Origin: Prochilodus magdalenae
Lineage: Eukaryota; Chordata; Actinopteri; Characiformes; Prochilodontidae
Assembly (NCBI GenBank): GCA_024036415.1
Contig: JAMWET010003181.1
Coordinates: 1-64,000, forward strand
Reading direction: 5' to 3'
DNA: 64,000 nucleotides
Below, piece by piece: positions 50,052 to 62,628 of this stretch (the stretch's first letter is position 1; each line of letters begins with the position of its first letter). Under the pieces are notes generated by a model. That model was given only the letters and a program-made list of their open reading frames with translations, made no database searches and had not been told where the DNA came from. A program made the position numbers and the translations under genes.

Positions 50052-50285
50052 GGATGGATTATCTCAGGACAGCATTAGGACCCTCTACAGCTCCATGCTG
50101 AGATATCTGGTATGTTGCGTTAGTGTACTGAGAGGCACTACTTTTGTGTGTGTAGCTGTGTAAATATTGCCCATTTCAGCCCATTTCATTTACTGTTCCC
50201 GGTGTTCCTATTGTTCCGTCCTTCCCAATAGCACTGGTGTCCCACAATTCTGTCTGGGTGCAACTCATTGTTTTGAGGATGAGTG
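50052..50285 (+). mobile_element. Tc1/mariner family-1 element, copy F (3' end only)
   Basis: The right inverted repeat (ending GATGAGTG next to TA) and about 230 bases of 3' sequence are present. 'gggatggattatctcaggac' matches the C-terminal WDGLSQD region of the family. The 5' part is missing. Confidence 0.7.
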
Positions 50286-50993
50286 TATATCACTACTGTT
50301 TGCTGCCAAACAAAAACATTATAATGGTTGCTTGCCAAGAGCTTCAGCCATCATTGCAGTTTTCTTCTTTTTATTGGCTACCTGTTTCTTAATTATCTAG
50401 CTGAGAACAGGACGTTCAAGAACAGGCTATTGGGGCAGTGTTACTTCTTGATCCTGTCATGTTGGCCAGATGGCTCATCGCAACAGTGACACACTATTGC
50501 CTCTTAAGGTGCCAAGTGGTATTACACAATAGGACAGGCCAGGGCTAGCTGCTTAGCATGCTCCAGTAGATATACAAAAAATATTCTATAGATGTATCTC
50601 TTTTTAAATAACTAACTGGGCTAAAAGTCACAGTGTTGAGTTTTAGCATGGAATTCGCAATTACAGCATCTATTTCAAAAACATTAATGGTATAATTTTT
50701 CATCTGCAGTTTAAGTAACAGGGCTGAATTTTTAAAGTCGCCATGTTCATCATTATTACAATATAAAGTCATTAAAAATGAAGAAAAAAATGATAATTGA
50801 TGTAGCTTCTTGTTGAGCATGTGGCTGATGAAATGTTCCAAATATTTCAAATGGCTAAATCTGCTCAGGTAATAGGGTTGACAGAGTGTTGAGGGACACA
50901 GCTAAAATATGCATGATTCATAAGCTTATATTGCATGACTCATGAAAAATATGAGATTTTAAACACATTCACACATTAATGCAAAAATAATAT
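50286..50993. other. Intergenic, no assignable feature
   Basis: Nothing recognised. Confidence 0.4.
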
Positions 50994-51272
50994 TGTGGCG
51001 GCTGCCACTTGCTCCGTGAGAGAAAAAGGGCGTTTGAGGTATAGCATGCAAAGCTGCTTCATGCATCCCCCCAACATCCACCTCACTTACCCCACTTCAG
51101 CCCCGCCCCACTCCCCCCAACCCTAACCCCCTTATTGGTATATTTATTTGTGTGGTGCTCCGTGTTCAGTTGTGAGTTGAGGATTCTACTGTAGAGAATA
51201 GTATGCAAGTGTCCTGCTGGTTGATTCAATAAAGAGCACTTTAAGCGTGTCTACGTCTAAGGTGGTGCCACA
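50994..51272 (+). mobile_element. Solo LTR candidate
   Basis: A 279-bp unit that begins TGTGGC and ends GCCACA, perfect 6-bp inverted termini with TG...CA, and is flanked on both sides by ATAT (a 4-bp direct repeat). AATAAA lies at 51,228-51,233, about 40 bases before the end, as expected for the R-U5 part of an LTR. It is non-coding. The flanks also make a longer 14-bp inverted repeat (AATAATATTGTGGC), so a MITE is the alternative reading. Confidence 0.65.
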
Positions 51273-51759
51273 ATATTATTTCAGAAGCAATATTATATCT
51301 CAAGGTAAAGTGGGCTGAGACAGGCAGAAAAAAACTGTTGATACTTTTTATTGATGTTTGAAATTATTTATCAGGCATATATGCTGTTGTAAAGGACATG
51401 TCACCTATTTTTAAAATGTCATTTATCCTTTACTTTAAGTGCATGAATAGATCTCACATCAGTGGGACACAAAATGGCATTTGATCCATGGGATTAACTG
51501 GCAATCAGTCCAGGAGGGCTATAACTCTGCACAACTTGCTTTCACTTCTGATTTCTCTGCTCAGATTCATGTGTGGGGTGGGTGGGGTTGTAGCCTGGTG
51601 GTAAAAATCTGGAATCACACACAACAAGCCCAAACACTCCTGGGGGCCATACCTCTTACTTACTTGAACTTTGGCTTACTCTGCTCAGACTCATAATGAA
51701 CTTGAAGAGTTTGCTAGAATCAGGGTGCAGCATTTGCCTAGCGAACTCTAGTTGCAAGC
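51273..51759. other. Intergenic, possible SINE trace
   Basis: The segment 51,580-51,660 carries 'gttgtagcctggtggtaa', which resembles a tRNA-like A-box region. Otherwise nothing was recognised. Confidence 0.35.
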
Positions 51760-51765
51760 CAGCCT

Positions 51766-51975
51766 AAATGGGGCTGTAGTGGGGTAACTCTGGAATGGCA
51801 CAGGTTCCAATCCCACAACTGATGTATGCCTGGTTGTGCCCTTAAGCGAAGTACCTTACCCCCTACTACCCCATTCAATGCTGCTTCCAGATTGGGCTTG
51901 GTTATACAACAAAATGACAAGTTTCCCATGGAGGACCAATACGGAACATAACATAGATCCTTGGTGCTATAAAGC
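51766..51975 (+). mobile_element. tRNA-derived SINE (second family)
   Basis: The head 'ggctgtagtggggtaactc' resembles an A-box region, and GGTTCCAATCC (51,813-51,823) matches the B box at 10 of 11 positions. The body includes 'ggttgtgcccttaagc' and 'taccttaccccctactac', typical of a fish SINE. Confidence 0.65.
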
Positions 51976-54390
51976 ATTCGTCCTAGATCTCCATTAAAAT
52001 GACGGATAAAATAACATTCTTTGCTAAGGATATTATATTATTATTAGAACTTTTCCCTATTTCTTAAAGTCTGTGTCTTTTAGATGCAGTTTTCTAAAAC
52101 TTCTGTTGTCACTAGACTTTCACTCGCCATCAAGCAAATATGATGGTGTCCAAGACACCTACTTCTACATATGCCACTGAACAAATCAAATCCTCTTGTA
52201 ATGAATAGGTGCTACTGCTGTTGACTCTCTCCAGGTCCTATAATACCGCCACAGAGCAGATCTGCGAGGGGCTGATTTTTTAATCCTGCTTCTGCTAGAA
52301 TTCGTCCCACTCCTGCCAAAAACAGCAACATTTGTCCCGTTCCCGCCCGCAGCTCCTGCCCGCAGTCCCGTATGAGGATAAATGACATCCAATATAAGAC
52401 ATCCAATTATTTTCTCCTGAAATAATCACAGCTGAAAATGACTGCCATACGTCAGACTTACCTTTAGTCGGATTAATTATGGCGTACTGGCCTTTCTTTA
52501 GAGCACTTTCCACAGCTGAGGCCGACAGAATGTTGACAGATGATATATTTCATGAATTGTTCACATGGTTGGTTGCTTCATCACTATTTAGAATGAGTTT
52601 ATAACTTTCTTATTGATTATTAGCTGCTTTCCCCTTAACGATGCATACTAATTATGATGTAATCATTATTATTTTATACAGACTTATTCATTTGTGTGGT
52701 GTTTCTATCAGTTGGTAGACTGTCTGTACCCATGGAGTGCAGTTGTGTAGGACTAAATTTATTACAGTTCAGGTCAAGGATGCGCAGCATCACTATTTCA
52801 TAAACCGCATGTGCACTATATGAAGAATAATAAATTGCAGTGTACATATTTATGAACACATCCTTCATAAAGAAAAGTATAGAAAGACAGAATGATGCTA
52901 AAATCACTGATCAAAAAGGAAACATTCCTCTATTGACCATGCAAGTGACCATCCATCCTCATCTCATTTCCCAAATGGAACTGACAGGCCATACTGAGCA
53001 TGAGTGACCAGCTTTAGCCTGACATCAGCAAGCATCAGCCAGTCCATCCTTCTCTCCACTTGTCAAAACATCACGCTTCATAGCCTCATGGGTAAAAAAG
53101 GCCATGCTGGGTAAGTCCTGTGGCCTTCCCAGCAGCTGACCTGTGTCCACTGAGCATCAGGATTTGTCAGAGTTAGTTGGCCAGAAAATGCCAGCATAAA
53201 TCGCCACAGTGACTTCCCAGTCATGATCTTCTGTGCCTACGATGCATTGCTTATACAACGAGGAAAAGCTTGCGGGTACAGGAACGAGAACTGGACCCTT
53301 CCAGAGAACTTGCCCAGTCACTGAACCTGAATGTGACTGGAACAGGGCCAGTTTGAGACATTTTGTGGCTCAGTCTTTGCAAACAGTAGCTAGTTAACAA
53401 ATCAATGAGATGACTACTACCACTGTACCATACTAAATCCGTAAAAAACTCCATATTAGATCACACACTGCTTTATGCTTTCAAGGATGAAAGTTTTATG
53501 GTAAGCTGTGGCAGAAACACTCCAATGCTACATCACTCATTCATTACTCTGGACAACCGTAGTCTGCCACTTGTCTTCAAAAAGATTCAACCTTGTGTTC
53601 TGCTGCTGTCAGACGCAGACATTTCAGCGTTCTCCTCATAACCCTCACCATCACCACCACCACTAGTTTGGTCCCCATCCTCTTGTCCAGAGAATAGGTT
53701 CTGCCCCTGCTGTCCATATCCAGCAGGATCTGCAAGGGTCTGAACGCTTTAAGACGTGTAGGGTGGGCCTTACGCCAAAGACTCTTTATTTCTTAAGAAT
53801 GATTTTCCTTCTAATTAGAATATAAACGATAATATAGAGTATAAACAGGGCTTGGGCTTAATGCTTATTGGCACTCTGACTGCAATGCCTCCCATGTGCA
53901 CTCTTCCTAACCAGATCAGCGTCCAAATAGCCAAATAAAACTTTCTTTCCAATCTGCTTTTCTTGATTTTGTAAAGTTTCTTGATCGTGATGATCAGAAT
54001 GCTAGTCAGCTTTGTAAACGTATTTAGTGAGTCAATGGGCTTAGATCAGCCAGAATTAAGAACAGAAGATAGGAACCAAAAATTCATTCAGTTTTTCTAA
54101 ACCAACCCTGTCTCAGCAGGTGATCGCTCCTAAGACACTGCGTCACTACAACACAAGCCATATTAAGCAACACCAGAGTGAACTTGGGGTCTTTCTACAT
54201 CTCCGGCATTCCTCACTCTGTGTTTGTTATGGACATTTACTGCATGACAAAATTAAAAATATATTGCCTAATACTATATGATCTATTTGATAGCACTCCC
54301 ACTCCAATCCTACCTAAATGATACCTGAATATCATGAATATGGGTGGAATAACCAAAAACTTAAAAAAAAAAAAATAATAATTACAATAT
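51976..54390. other. Intergenic, no assignable feature
   Basis: The block 52,200-52,500 with 'cccgcccgcagtcccg'-type sequence looks like an hAT-related fish repeat, but I cannot define its ends. The rest is unrecognised. Confidence 0.35.
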
Positions 54391-54392
54391 AG

Positions 54393-54583
54393 AACCATTT
54401 GCCATTTTTGCTTGAGGAACACAGAGGAATTTGACATCTGCATGCAACCCACCCATGTGCTAAAACACCCACACACACACCCACAGGTGAACACACACAC
54501 CAGGAAGCAGTGAGCAGACTGGTCTGGAGCAGTGGGCAGCCCTATACATGGTGCCCAGGAAGCAACTGAGGGTTAGGTGCCTA
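54393..54583 (-). mobile_element. tRNA-derived SINE fragment (SINE-Z, copy 2)
   Basis: Reverse-oriented copy of the same SINE as at 4,159 and 58,307: 'aaccatttgccat', 'ctgcatgcaaccc', 'agcagtgggcagccctata', 'gggttaggtgcct'. The tRNA-like head is missing, the copy ending where the next repeat starts. Confidence 0.6.
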
Positions 54584-54928
54584 GCTCTGTCTGTTCTGCC
54601 TATGTTTGCTTTCCCTCATGTGCCTTGCCATGTGCCTTTGTTGCGGTTTTGGTCTGTCCGTCCTGCCTCCTTGTCATCTGTGTCACCTGTGTATAGTTAA
54701 TAGAACCTCCCACTATTTAGCCCCACTCACCGTTGTTCGCCTTGTGTTTGCGTGGTGTTTTGGTGCCTTACCTGGTTGTCTGGCATTTATTAGTTACTTT
54801 ATTAGTTATTAGTTAGTTTTGTTGTTTTTATGTATTCCTTTTTTTGTTTGTTTGTATTTTTTCATGGATCTAAAAAAACATTGTACTTGCACTCGTACCC
54901 TCCTCTGTATTTCTCCCTCCACATTACA
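54584..54928 (+). mobile_element. LTR-like fragment
   Basis: A T-rich tract ending 'catggatctaaaaaaacattgtacttgcactcg..ccctccacattaca'. This resembles the 3' part of teleost LTRs, in which AATAAA precedes a short U5 ending in TTACA; here the signal has decayed. The left boundary is uncertain. Confidence 0.4.
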
Positions 54929-55285
54929 TTTAGTATATAAAAGAAATCAAACTTTTTTCTAAGCCACTCAGTTGAGGCCTTCTTTGCTTGCAAACATATA
55001 CATAACATATACAGCCCATATGATTAGCCCTTTCACTGGCCTAAAGGACAGATTAGTACAATAGACTGATAACCATATTTGCTATTTCAATTCATGAGGT
55101 AAAGGGGAAAAGTACAGCTCTGTATCACATGCTCTTACAGAATAACTGCCAAATAAGTTTCTTTGGAGCGCTGCCATAAAACAACCAATGTTTCAGTGGT
55201 GTTTTGTAAATGACACGCATGAAGAACTTCTGCATAATGTAAAGGTTCAGAAGCACTAATAACAGCAGTTGTTAGCCATGGATGT

Positions 55286-55640
55286 AGGCAACATCAGTGT
55301 TCAGCCACTCTTGCATCACAGAATTGCACATTTGGGCCAGATTTGGTGAATGCCTTCTCTGGCACAATACTGAGGAGAATTTCTTGTAGACTGGGATTTT
55401 AGCCACTGCTGGTAGACCGTACAATTCCATACACCTGCAAATTCAGCTACTTCCTTTACGCAACGGCTGTTGGCACACCTAAATGCAAATTGGCAATCAT
55501 TAACATCTGTTTTGAGACTCATTTTCCACACATTGAATAAGATATCCCTTCACATTACCACCTCTTCTCAAGCTATAAACCCTGTCACATGCCCTGCAGG
55601 TATTTACAGCCCCATCATGCTTCTGCAACACCATCTGTAG
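55286..55640 (-). mobile_element. Tc1/mariner helix-turn-helix remnant, family 2, copy 3
   Basis: The minus strand reads KEVAEFAGVWNCTVYQQWLK (near 55,470-55,410), a decayed Tc1-type helix-turn-helix. The sequence matches 6,766-7,115 along its whole length and 48,370-48,556 in part. Confidence 0.55.
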
Positions 55641-56450
55641 GAGCTTGAAGCTACTATCACTTTAAACACAATGGTAAGTTTTTGGCCAGTGAGCTTATGA
55701 AGTTCTGTTCAAACCTAGTTTGTGGATTTATGTCATAAACATTTTATGGATAGTTCATATTCAGTTTCTTAAAACATCTCTTTAATAAGGGCCTACCATG
55801 TAAGTTTTTCGCTTCAACGTTTCATCGTCCTCTCTGCCCATAATTTTGATCATGGAGTCCCCTACACTACCCTTCCCTTTGGCCCAAAGCAATAAGACTT
55901 TGTTTACGCAGCCATTCCCAGCAGTCTCCTCATCACCAACTGCAAATTTAGATCTTTTCACTGACTTTGTCTCTTTAATGCACCGAAAGCAAAGGGCTCC
56001 CCCCGAGAACTAAAGAAGCCCCATATTATCTATTCCATTCTGCCCATGGCTTTTGGTGCTTCCTCAGTCAACAGCAATTAGTGTCAGGCAGAGTTGCGCA
56101 AAGTTCCTCTGATTAAGCTTAATTAAACAAACCACAGAACGTAAAGCATAAACACATCAATTATTGAAGTTCCCCCAACAAAACCCCACAGTGTCCAGGG
56201 TTATTTTGGATAAAGTTCATGAAAATATGCCAGTCAAATTCTAAAAAATTGCTCAAGGCCTGATCAGCCAAAACAGTTTCTTGGAAAAGATTACTGTAAA
56301 TGTTTGTTGCCTAAAAGCAGTGTATTGGAAAATGAGTTTAAGCTAAATCAGAAACTACGAAATGTAATCTGTACCCCACTAACATTTGCAACAGGTTTTT
56401 GATAGCATGTTGAAGTATGTCTGTTATGGTAACAGGTTATGTGAATCTTT
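55641..56450. other. Intergenic, no assignable feature
   Basis: Nothing recognised. Confidence 0.4.
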
Positions 56451-58199
56451 GAGTAGGCTATCTAGGTGTTGGGTTTTGGGAGTGTGTGGTATCATCAACC
56501 AGGTTTGTTTCCTCAGTAATAACCTCAGGCAGCTCTGTGGCTGGGCACGACCATGCTAGAGTCATGACCCTTTTATGTAAGGCTGCCAAGTCAACATAAG
56601 CCAGTGTTGGCAATGCTCATTCTGTGTAAGCTGCATGCTACGACGGTGTCACTACTGGCAGAAGAAGTGGCACCAGGAAGCACCAGGTAGAAAGTGCCAT
56701 GAGGCTCCAAGGCATCTGCCTAAAGTAAGGACAAATAGTATCGGGCATTGTGGGAAGAGCTCACGACAGCAGCTGGTGATAGCTTGGTTTTGGATGCATT
56801 CTGAGTGGGCGATAAGGCAAGTGAGGCTCCAGTAACAGTTGTGGTTTGTAAACTTGCCTTGGGGAGAGTTTATGGTAAGCAGAAGAGACGGAGATGGTTT
56901 TTAGAAAGTATGCCGGCTACAGTCAGGTGCGTGCAGCGTAGGAGTGGACTGCAGTGGCAGCAGGTGTGAGGAAGAAGAGGCTCATCTTTGGTGTGGAACT
57001 GTGGTGGAATATAACACCAGGTTACACTGCAGTGGAGTTTAAGGAGGAAGAAGGAAACAACGTGCCAAGCAGCCCCCAACTGGCAGTAGAGCCACTGGTG
57101 TGCAGGCTGAGGGGACACTGAGCCAGGCAATGCTGGAAACCTATGCCAGTGGGGAAATGGACGCCAGTCAAGAAGATCAGCTGCCACCGTGGACTTTGGG
57201 ATAAGCGCAGCATGGACAGGAAACAGCTTACTGTCCTCATTGACACTGGCTTGTCCACTGCTATGTCCAAGCATGCTTCCTCACACCAAGATTGGCAAAC
57301 CGGCCCAAGACTCCATCACCAGCACTCAAGTTAACATAAGAGGGAGGCAGCAGGTTCCAGCTGTGGTAGAAGGCCTGATCATCCCCCTTGCCAGCTTTGA
57401 TGTTGCAACAGACAATGGACAGAGCAGAAGGCCAAGAGAGGAGCTGCTGCTGTTGTGGTCGGCCCCCTGTAGCACCAGACTTGATGTTATGAGGAAGATG
57501 GTGCCTACAGCAGCCATTGCTGTGATCTGTGGCAAAGAAAGGGTCATCGCAGCAGTCGCATGTCCTGCTCAATTTCTGTGCACCTGAGAACAGATGAAGA
57601 GGATGTCCACAGAGCTGACATTTGCCTGCCCACCAGGGCAGAGGAGGACAATGCTTCCAAAGCAGGGTACACCGAGGAGCTGCTGTGCCAAGGACATGAC
57701 CCCGAGGGAGGACTGGTGCATCCGCCTTTGAGTATGTGGTACCCCATGGCACTTGTGCTGGCTAGGATGGTGGATAGCTTCGGAATCACCTCAACACACG
57801 ATGCCATCAGTGAAGACACCAGATAACCCCTTGGGCCGGAGCCCTAAGAGAGGGGAAAACAAATTCAAAAGATTTCAAAGACTTCAAAGGCTGGTGGCAA
57901 TGAAAAGAAGCAGAGTCTTGGAAAAAGGAGGGGGGTGGGGAGCAATGTCATGTCAGAGGACAGTGTGGTCCCATGATGCTGTATGCATGCTTAGCCAGAC
58001 TGAATGTTTTTGTTTTCCAGAACAGTAGGAAAAGTTTTTTGTTTGCGTGTTTATAAATGCACGTTAATGTTTACAGGTTGAGCAAACGGCTGAGCAGGTT
58101 GGATAGGTGCTGGGTCTTGGGAGTATGAGTTACAGCGAGTTTGTTCCCTGATTAACAACCCCAGGGAGGACTCTGTAGCTGAGCACAGCCATACTAGAG
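56451..58199 (+). mobile_element. Decayed LTR-retroelement (protease motif, direct terminal repeats)
   Basis: Two direct repeats of about 110 bases (56,451-56,561 and 58,092-58,199; roughly three quarters identical by eye) flank a degenerate coding region. In the plus sense the interior contains LTVLIDTGLSTAM (GAC-ACT-GGC at 57,242-57,250), the D-T/S-G signature of a retroviral-type aspartic protease. It also has a CWQC pair near 56,606 that might be a decayed zinc knuckle. A purine-rich run at 57,921-57,943, followed by TGTCATG, is a candidate polypurine tract and start of the right LTR. Frames are broken by stops and shifts. I find no reverse-transcriptase or integrase sequence, so most of pol has been lost. 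Confidence 0.5.
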
Positions 58200-58306
58200 A
58201 TTAAGAGCCGTCATGGGCACTTTAAACTTTCTTACTCTTCTTCTACTCCCTGTGCTACAGTATTATATGGAAACATAATGAAAATTAGAATTAGAAGTAA
58301 TTAGAA

Positions 58307-58545
58307 TTTAAACCATTTGCCATTTGTGCTTGTACACAAAGGAATTGGTCTACCGCATCCATGCAGTGAAACACCCACATACATACACCAGTGAGCACAC
58401 TTGCCCCGGGCGGTGGGCAGCCCTAGCCACAGCGCCCGGGGACTAGTTGGTGGTGAGGTGCCTTGCTCAGGGGCACTTCAGTTATTCCTGTGGGTTCAGA
58501 GAATTGAACCATGCGACCCTCTGGTTCCAAAGCTGGTTCCCCCAC
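58307..58545 (-). mobile_element. tRNA-derived SINE (SINE-Z, copy 3)
   Basis: The most complete copy. In the minus sense the head contains GGTTCAATTCT (B box, 9 of 11), followed by the body with 'gcggtgggcagcccta', 'gcgcccgggga', 'gaggtgccttgctcaggggcacttcag'. The head begins near 58,545. Confidence 0.65.
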
Positions 58546-59987
58546 CTCCAGCCCCTGACAAAAACGACAAACTGAAAGGTGTTAGAAAGATTAGCATGTT
58601 GTTAGCCATGGTATGTGCTGTATGTCTTCGAGGTCACCACGTTGCTGTCTGAACTGATATGGGAAAGTGAACTGATGCTGTTTGCTTTGTTTTGTCGTTA
58701 TTCGCGGCGGGGAAGATTTCAGTGGCAGGGCCAGCACACAGCAACAATGGGACCTCAGCCAGGCTCAAGTCTGGCAGATATAAAATACAGTTGTTTTTGC
58801 CATGACCTTTTCCTAACCCCTTTCCATTCCAGAAATATCTCGCTCCCTCTTATTCATGAATCATACATATCATACCTGTGAAAGCAAATGAATGTAGAAA
58901 TATTTACCTTTTTTTGTGCAGAGCCCTGACCTTCACTTTCCATATTCATGAATATTCCAATGACAATATTTAAATGCTGCCACCTTTATGGGTCTAGATG
59001 ACCCCAGCTGGCAATAATCAGATTGGCTTTTGATCACATTACCAGTGAGACATCGTAAGCTATATGAGTAATACATTTTTATTACGCCGCCATTTCAGTG
59101 ACTGAAGACAGAATATGCAGTTCACTCTATTGAGCCTTCCCAGTGAAGGTGACCGCTCCACTAGAAGCCAAATTCAATGGGTTTTTATTCAACAACAACA
59201 AAAAAAAGACATTAAAGAACTCTTTAAACCCCATTAATCCCTCTACACCAAACAATGGCCTACGTTGCCGATTTATGGGCCTGCCATGCTTATTCAATAA
59301 CATGCTTATGCAGCATATGACTAAATAGAAACTCAGGGAAACATATACCTAGTTATTGATATTCAAATAATGTCTTGACTTTCAAGCAGTAGATGCTTAA
59401 TCCTACCTATTTATACTACATACAATATTTCTCACAATCTAGCTGCCCTGCTTCCAAACCGAGAATTGGGAGCTTAGGGAGTTCTGCTAAGTTATTGTTT
59501 TGAAAAAGGTTTAGATATGATAACACGGCTGCAGATGCTAGATAAACCAGATCAACACGAGTCCTCTGATGGCCCCGGAAGAGCGTGGTGAAGTATTAAT
59601 TCTTGTGTAACTGATACGATTTTACAATTTTTCATGCTGTCTTCATCTGTACAAATGTTTTGCAATAGGACCATAAGAAAAGATTAGGAACACGAAGTTC
59701 AGCTCTGAAAAAAGTAGGCCACATGCAGTTTAACAGAGTAAAGTTATTTATTCAGTACATGCCTTCATCCATCAAACCATTTCAGATAACAATCTAGAGG
59801 CTTTGTGCAAACTCTGACCTGATCGATGACGTTCAGTTTGATTAAGACCACGGCCAAAGGTTCAGAGAGCAATATCTTAATCAGCAAATGTAAATATGCC
59901 AGATGGAAACTACAAACAGTCAAGCACTTACGATGAGATCAGAACAGTACAAAGATATAATCTGGAATATATATATATATATATATA
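58546..59987. other. Intergenic, no assignable feature
   Basis: A short (TA)n tract lies at 59,966-59,987, the target of the next transposon. Nothing else was recognised. Confidence 0.4.
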
Positions 59988-61419
59988 CAAACCGGATTCC
60001 AAAAAAGTTGGGACACTAAACAAATTGTGAATAAAAACTGAATGCAAAGATGTGGAGGTGCCAACATCTAATATTTTATTCAGGATAGAACACAAATCAC
60101 AGATCAAAAGTTTAAACTGAGTGAATGTATCATTTTAAGGGAAAAATATGTTGATTCAAAATTTCATGGCGTCAACAAATCCCAAAAAAGTTGGGACAAG
60201 TAGCAATAAGTGGATGGGAAAAGGAAATTGAGCATATAACGAACAGCTGGACGACCAGTTAATACTAATTAGATCACTTGACAACATGATTGGGTATAAA
60301 AAGAGCTTCTCAGAGTGTCAGTGTCTCTCTGAAGCCAAGATGGTAAGAGGATCACCAATTCCACCATTGTTGCGCAGAAAGATAGTGCAGCAATACCAGA
60401 ATGGTGTTACCCAGCGTAAAATAGAAAAGACTTTTAAGTTATCATCATCAACCGTGCATAACATCATCAAAAAGATTTCAGAGAATCTGGAAACAATCGC
60501 TGTGCGTAAGGGTCAAGGCCGAGTAAAACACTCTACTGGATGCTTCGTCGTGATCCGCGTCCGGGCCCTTATAAACGTCACTGCACCTCAAAAGTGAATG
60601 CCACTGTCAGGAAATAACAGAATGGGCTCAGGAATACTCTTCCAGAAAGCATTTGGTCCGTGAACAGTGACAATCCACCGTGCCATCCGCCGTTTGCCAG
60701 CTGAAACTCTACAGTACAGTGCAAAAAGGAGCCATCTTTCTAATTTCTAAGCTCCACACAAGCTCTCTAGACGTTTTGCACTGGGCCAGTGGGTCTTTAA
60801 AAATGTGAGTGTGTGCAAATGGTCAACCAGACGGGTTCTGTGTCAGATGAGTCACGATTTGAAGTTCAACAAGATAATGCCAGGCACATTCTGGCAGCAA
60901 TTACGTAACATCATGGCTACGTAAGAGAAGGATCCGGGTACTGAAATGGCCAGCCTGGTCAGTCCAGTATCTTTCACCTATAGAGAACATTTTGGCGCAT
61001 CATAAAGAGGAAGGTGCGACAAAGAGGGCCCAGAGACGATCTTTGAAACAGTTAGAGAGCCTGTATTAGACATGAATGGGAGAGCATCATCCTATGTTCT
61101 AAACTTGATGAAACTGGTCCTCCTCTGTCCCCAGACGTCTGTGTTGAGTGTTGTAAGAAGAAGTGTGGGGGATTCCACACAGTGGTAAAAATGGCCTTGT
61201 CCCAACCTTTTTTTTTGGGATTTGTATGACGCCATGAAAATTATTTTGAAACAACGTAGTTATTTCCCTTAAAATGATACATTCTTTCAGTTTAAACTTT
61301 TGATCTGTGATTTGTGTTCTATTCTGAATAAAATATTAGATGTTGGCACCTCCACATCATTGCATTCAGTTTTTATTCACAATTTGTTTAGTGTCCCAAC
61401 TTTTTTGGAATCCGGTTTG
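59988..61419 (+). pseudogene. Tc1-like transposon with long inverted repeats and broken transposase
   Basis: A 1,432-bp element flanked by TA, with inverted repeats of about 215 bp (59,988-60,200 and 61,197-61,419) that start CAAACCGGATTCCAAAAAAG. The motif CCAAAAAAGTTGGGACA occurs near both the outer and inner end of each repeat, the IR/DR layout seen in Sleeping Beauty-like transposons. From ATG 60,340 the plus strand reads a transposase N-terminus: LRRKIVQQYQNGVTQRKIEK followed by SSSTVHNIIKKI (first helix-turn-helix). The frame is lost after about 85 residues. Downstream, 'ctgaaatggcc..cctatagagaaca' (about 60,940-60,990) is the decayed region of the last catalytic residues. It is not active. 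Confidence 0.85.
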
Positions 61420-62479
61420 TATATGCTTATATCATAAGCAGTTGACTTCATCAGTTAACAAATTTAATCTCAAAATCTAAATGTAATAAAAATCATTCTA
61501 GTGTATTATCTTCTTGTTAGCGATGGCTGACACTCTGCTAGGTGTTTAGATAGAAATAACAGCAGTGTGCCGTTGAAAGTACATGCTGCATTGCCTCCCA
61601 CAGAGGGGGATCTAAGTAAACTGAACACTTTCTTTGAAGCTAATCAGACCACATGTACTCTCTACGCAGATAAGGTTGACAGGTAGCTTGCCTCCTTTTG
61701 CTATGAGGAAAGCATGCATTCAAAGATATCTTGTCCCACTTTATTATCTACCAGATTCATGTGGACAAATTCGCCACAGCCTGTTAGAATTCGAATGTTA
61801 TTATTTACACAGACACGTTAATTGCAGCAGTGACTAAGCAACAAATAAGGATTTGTCACAAAGGCATCACAAAGGATTAAAGGGTCACAAATCCACTTAT
61901 TATTCACAATTTCTGCAGAACTGAATCATTACACTGTACACAAAGTCATCCAGGGTGCTTCAAGGTGAAATGCACCATACCAGAGTAATTCAAAACTGTT
62001 TACAGACAGGGACCAAACAGTGATTCGGAGCAACTACATCACAATATAAAACAATTTACCATTGTCTGATGGGTGAAATATTGTTTTACAGTAGTTTTGG
62101 GATCAGGTTATTGCCTTAAACATATTTTTAAATACATGCAGGGCATTGTAATGAAATGTAGCTTCAATCTTCTGGAGAATTGATTGCTGGTTTACCAGAA
62201 TCAGCACTGTAAATACTTGGCAAGAACCTTTCATGCAGGTTCACTGAGGTTTGGATAATAAATAGGTCTGGGGTTTGAGGTTTGGATAGTAAATAAAACG
62301 GCTATGCTTTGGATCATTTGACCAGCCCTGTAAAGGAATACATGTTGGTAAGTTTCTCCAGAGACATTATCATATGAGGAGGAGACAGCTAGTCAATACT
62401 AATATTAACAGGATAGCTTAACGTTTAAAATGCATCAGAGAATAAAGGACTCGGCCATTGCACATCTTCTATATTAATC
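61420..62479. other. Intergenic, no assignable feature
   Basis: Nothing recognised. Confidence 0.4.
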
Positions 62480-62628
62480 ACAAACTGCTTGTGTGCTGTC
62501 TATTCTGTATATTTACAGTACATGGTATATCTGTGTTTATTTCACTGCATTGAATTTTATGTCAACACCTGTGTCGAGAGAAATTCCTTGGTCATCTGAC
62601 ACTTAGCTAATAAAGATTCTGATTTTAA
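62480..62628 (+). mobile_element. Non-LTR retroposon 3' tail fragment
   Basis: Ends 'aaattccttgg..cacttagctaataaagattctgattt', the usual 3' end of a fish non-LTR retroposon. The 5' part is missing. Confidence 0.5.

Noticed and set aside
57189..57587. Possible host gene with a DTG motif
   Set aside because: The context of direct repeats, a purine tract and broken frames fits a decayed LTR element better.
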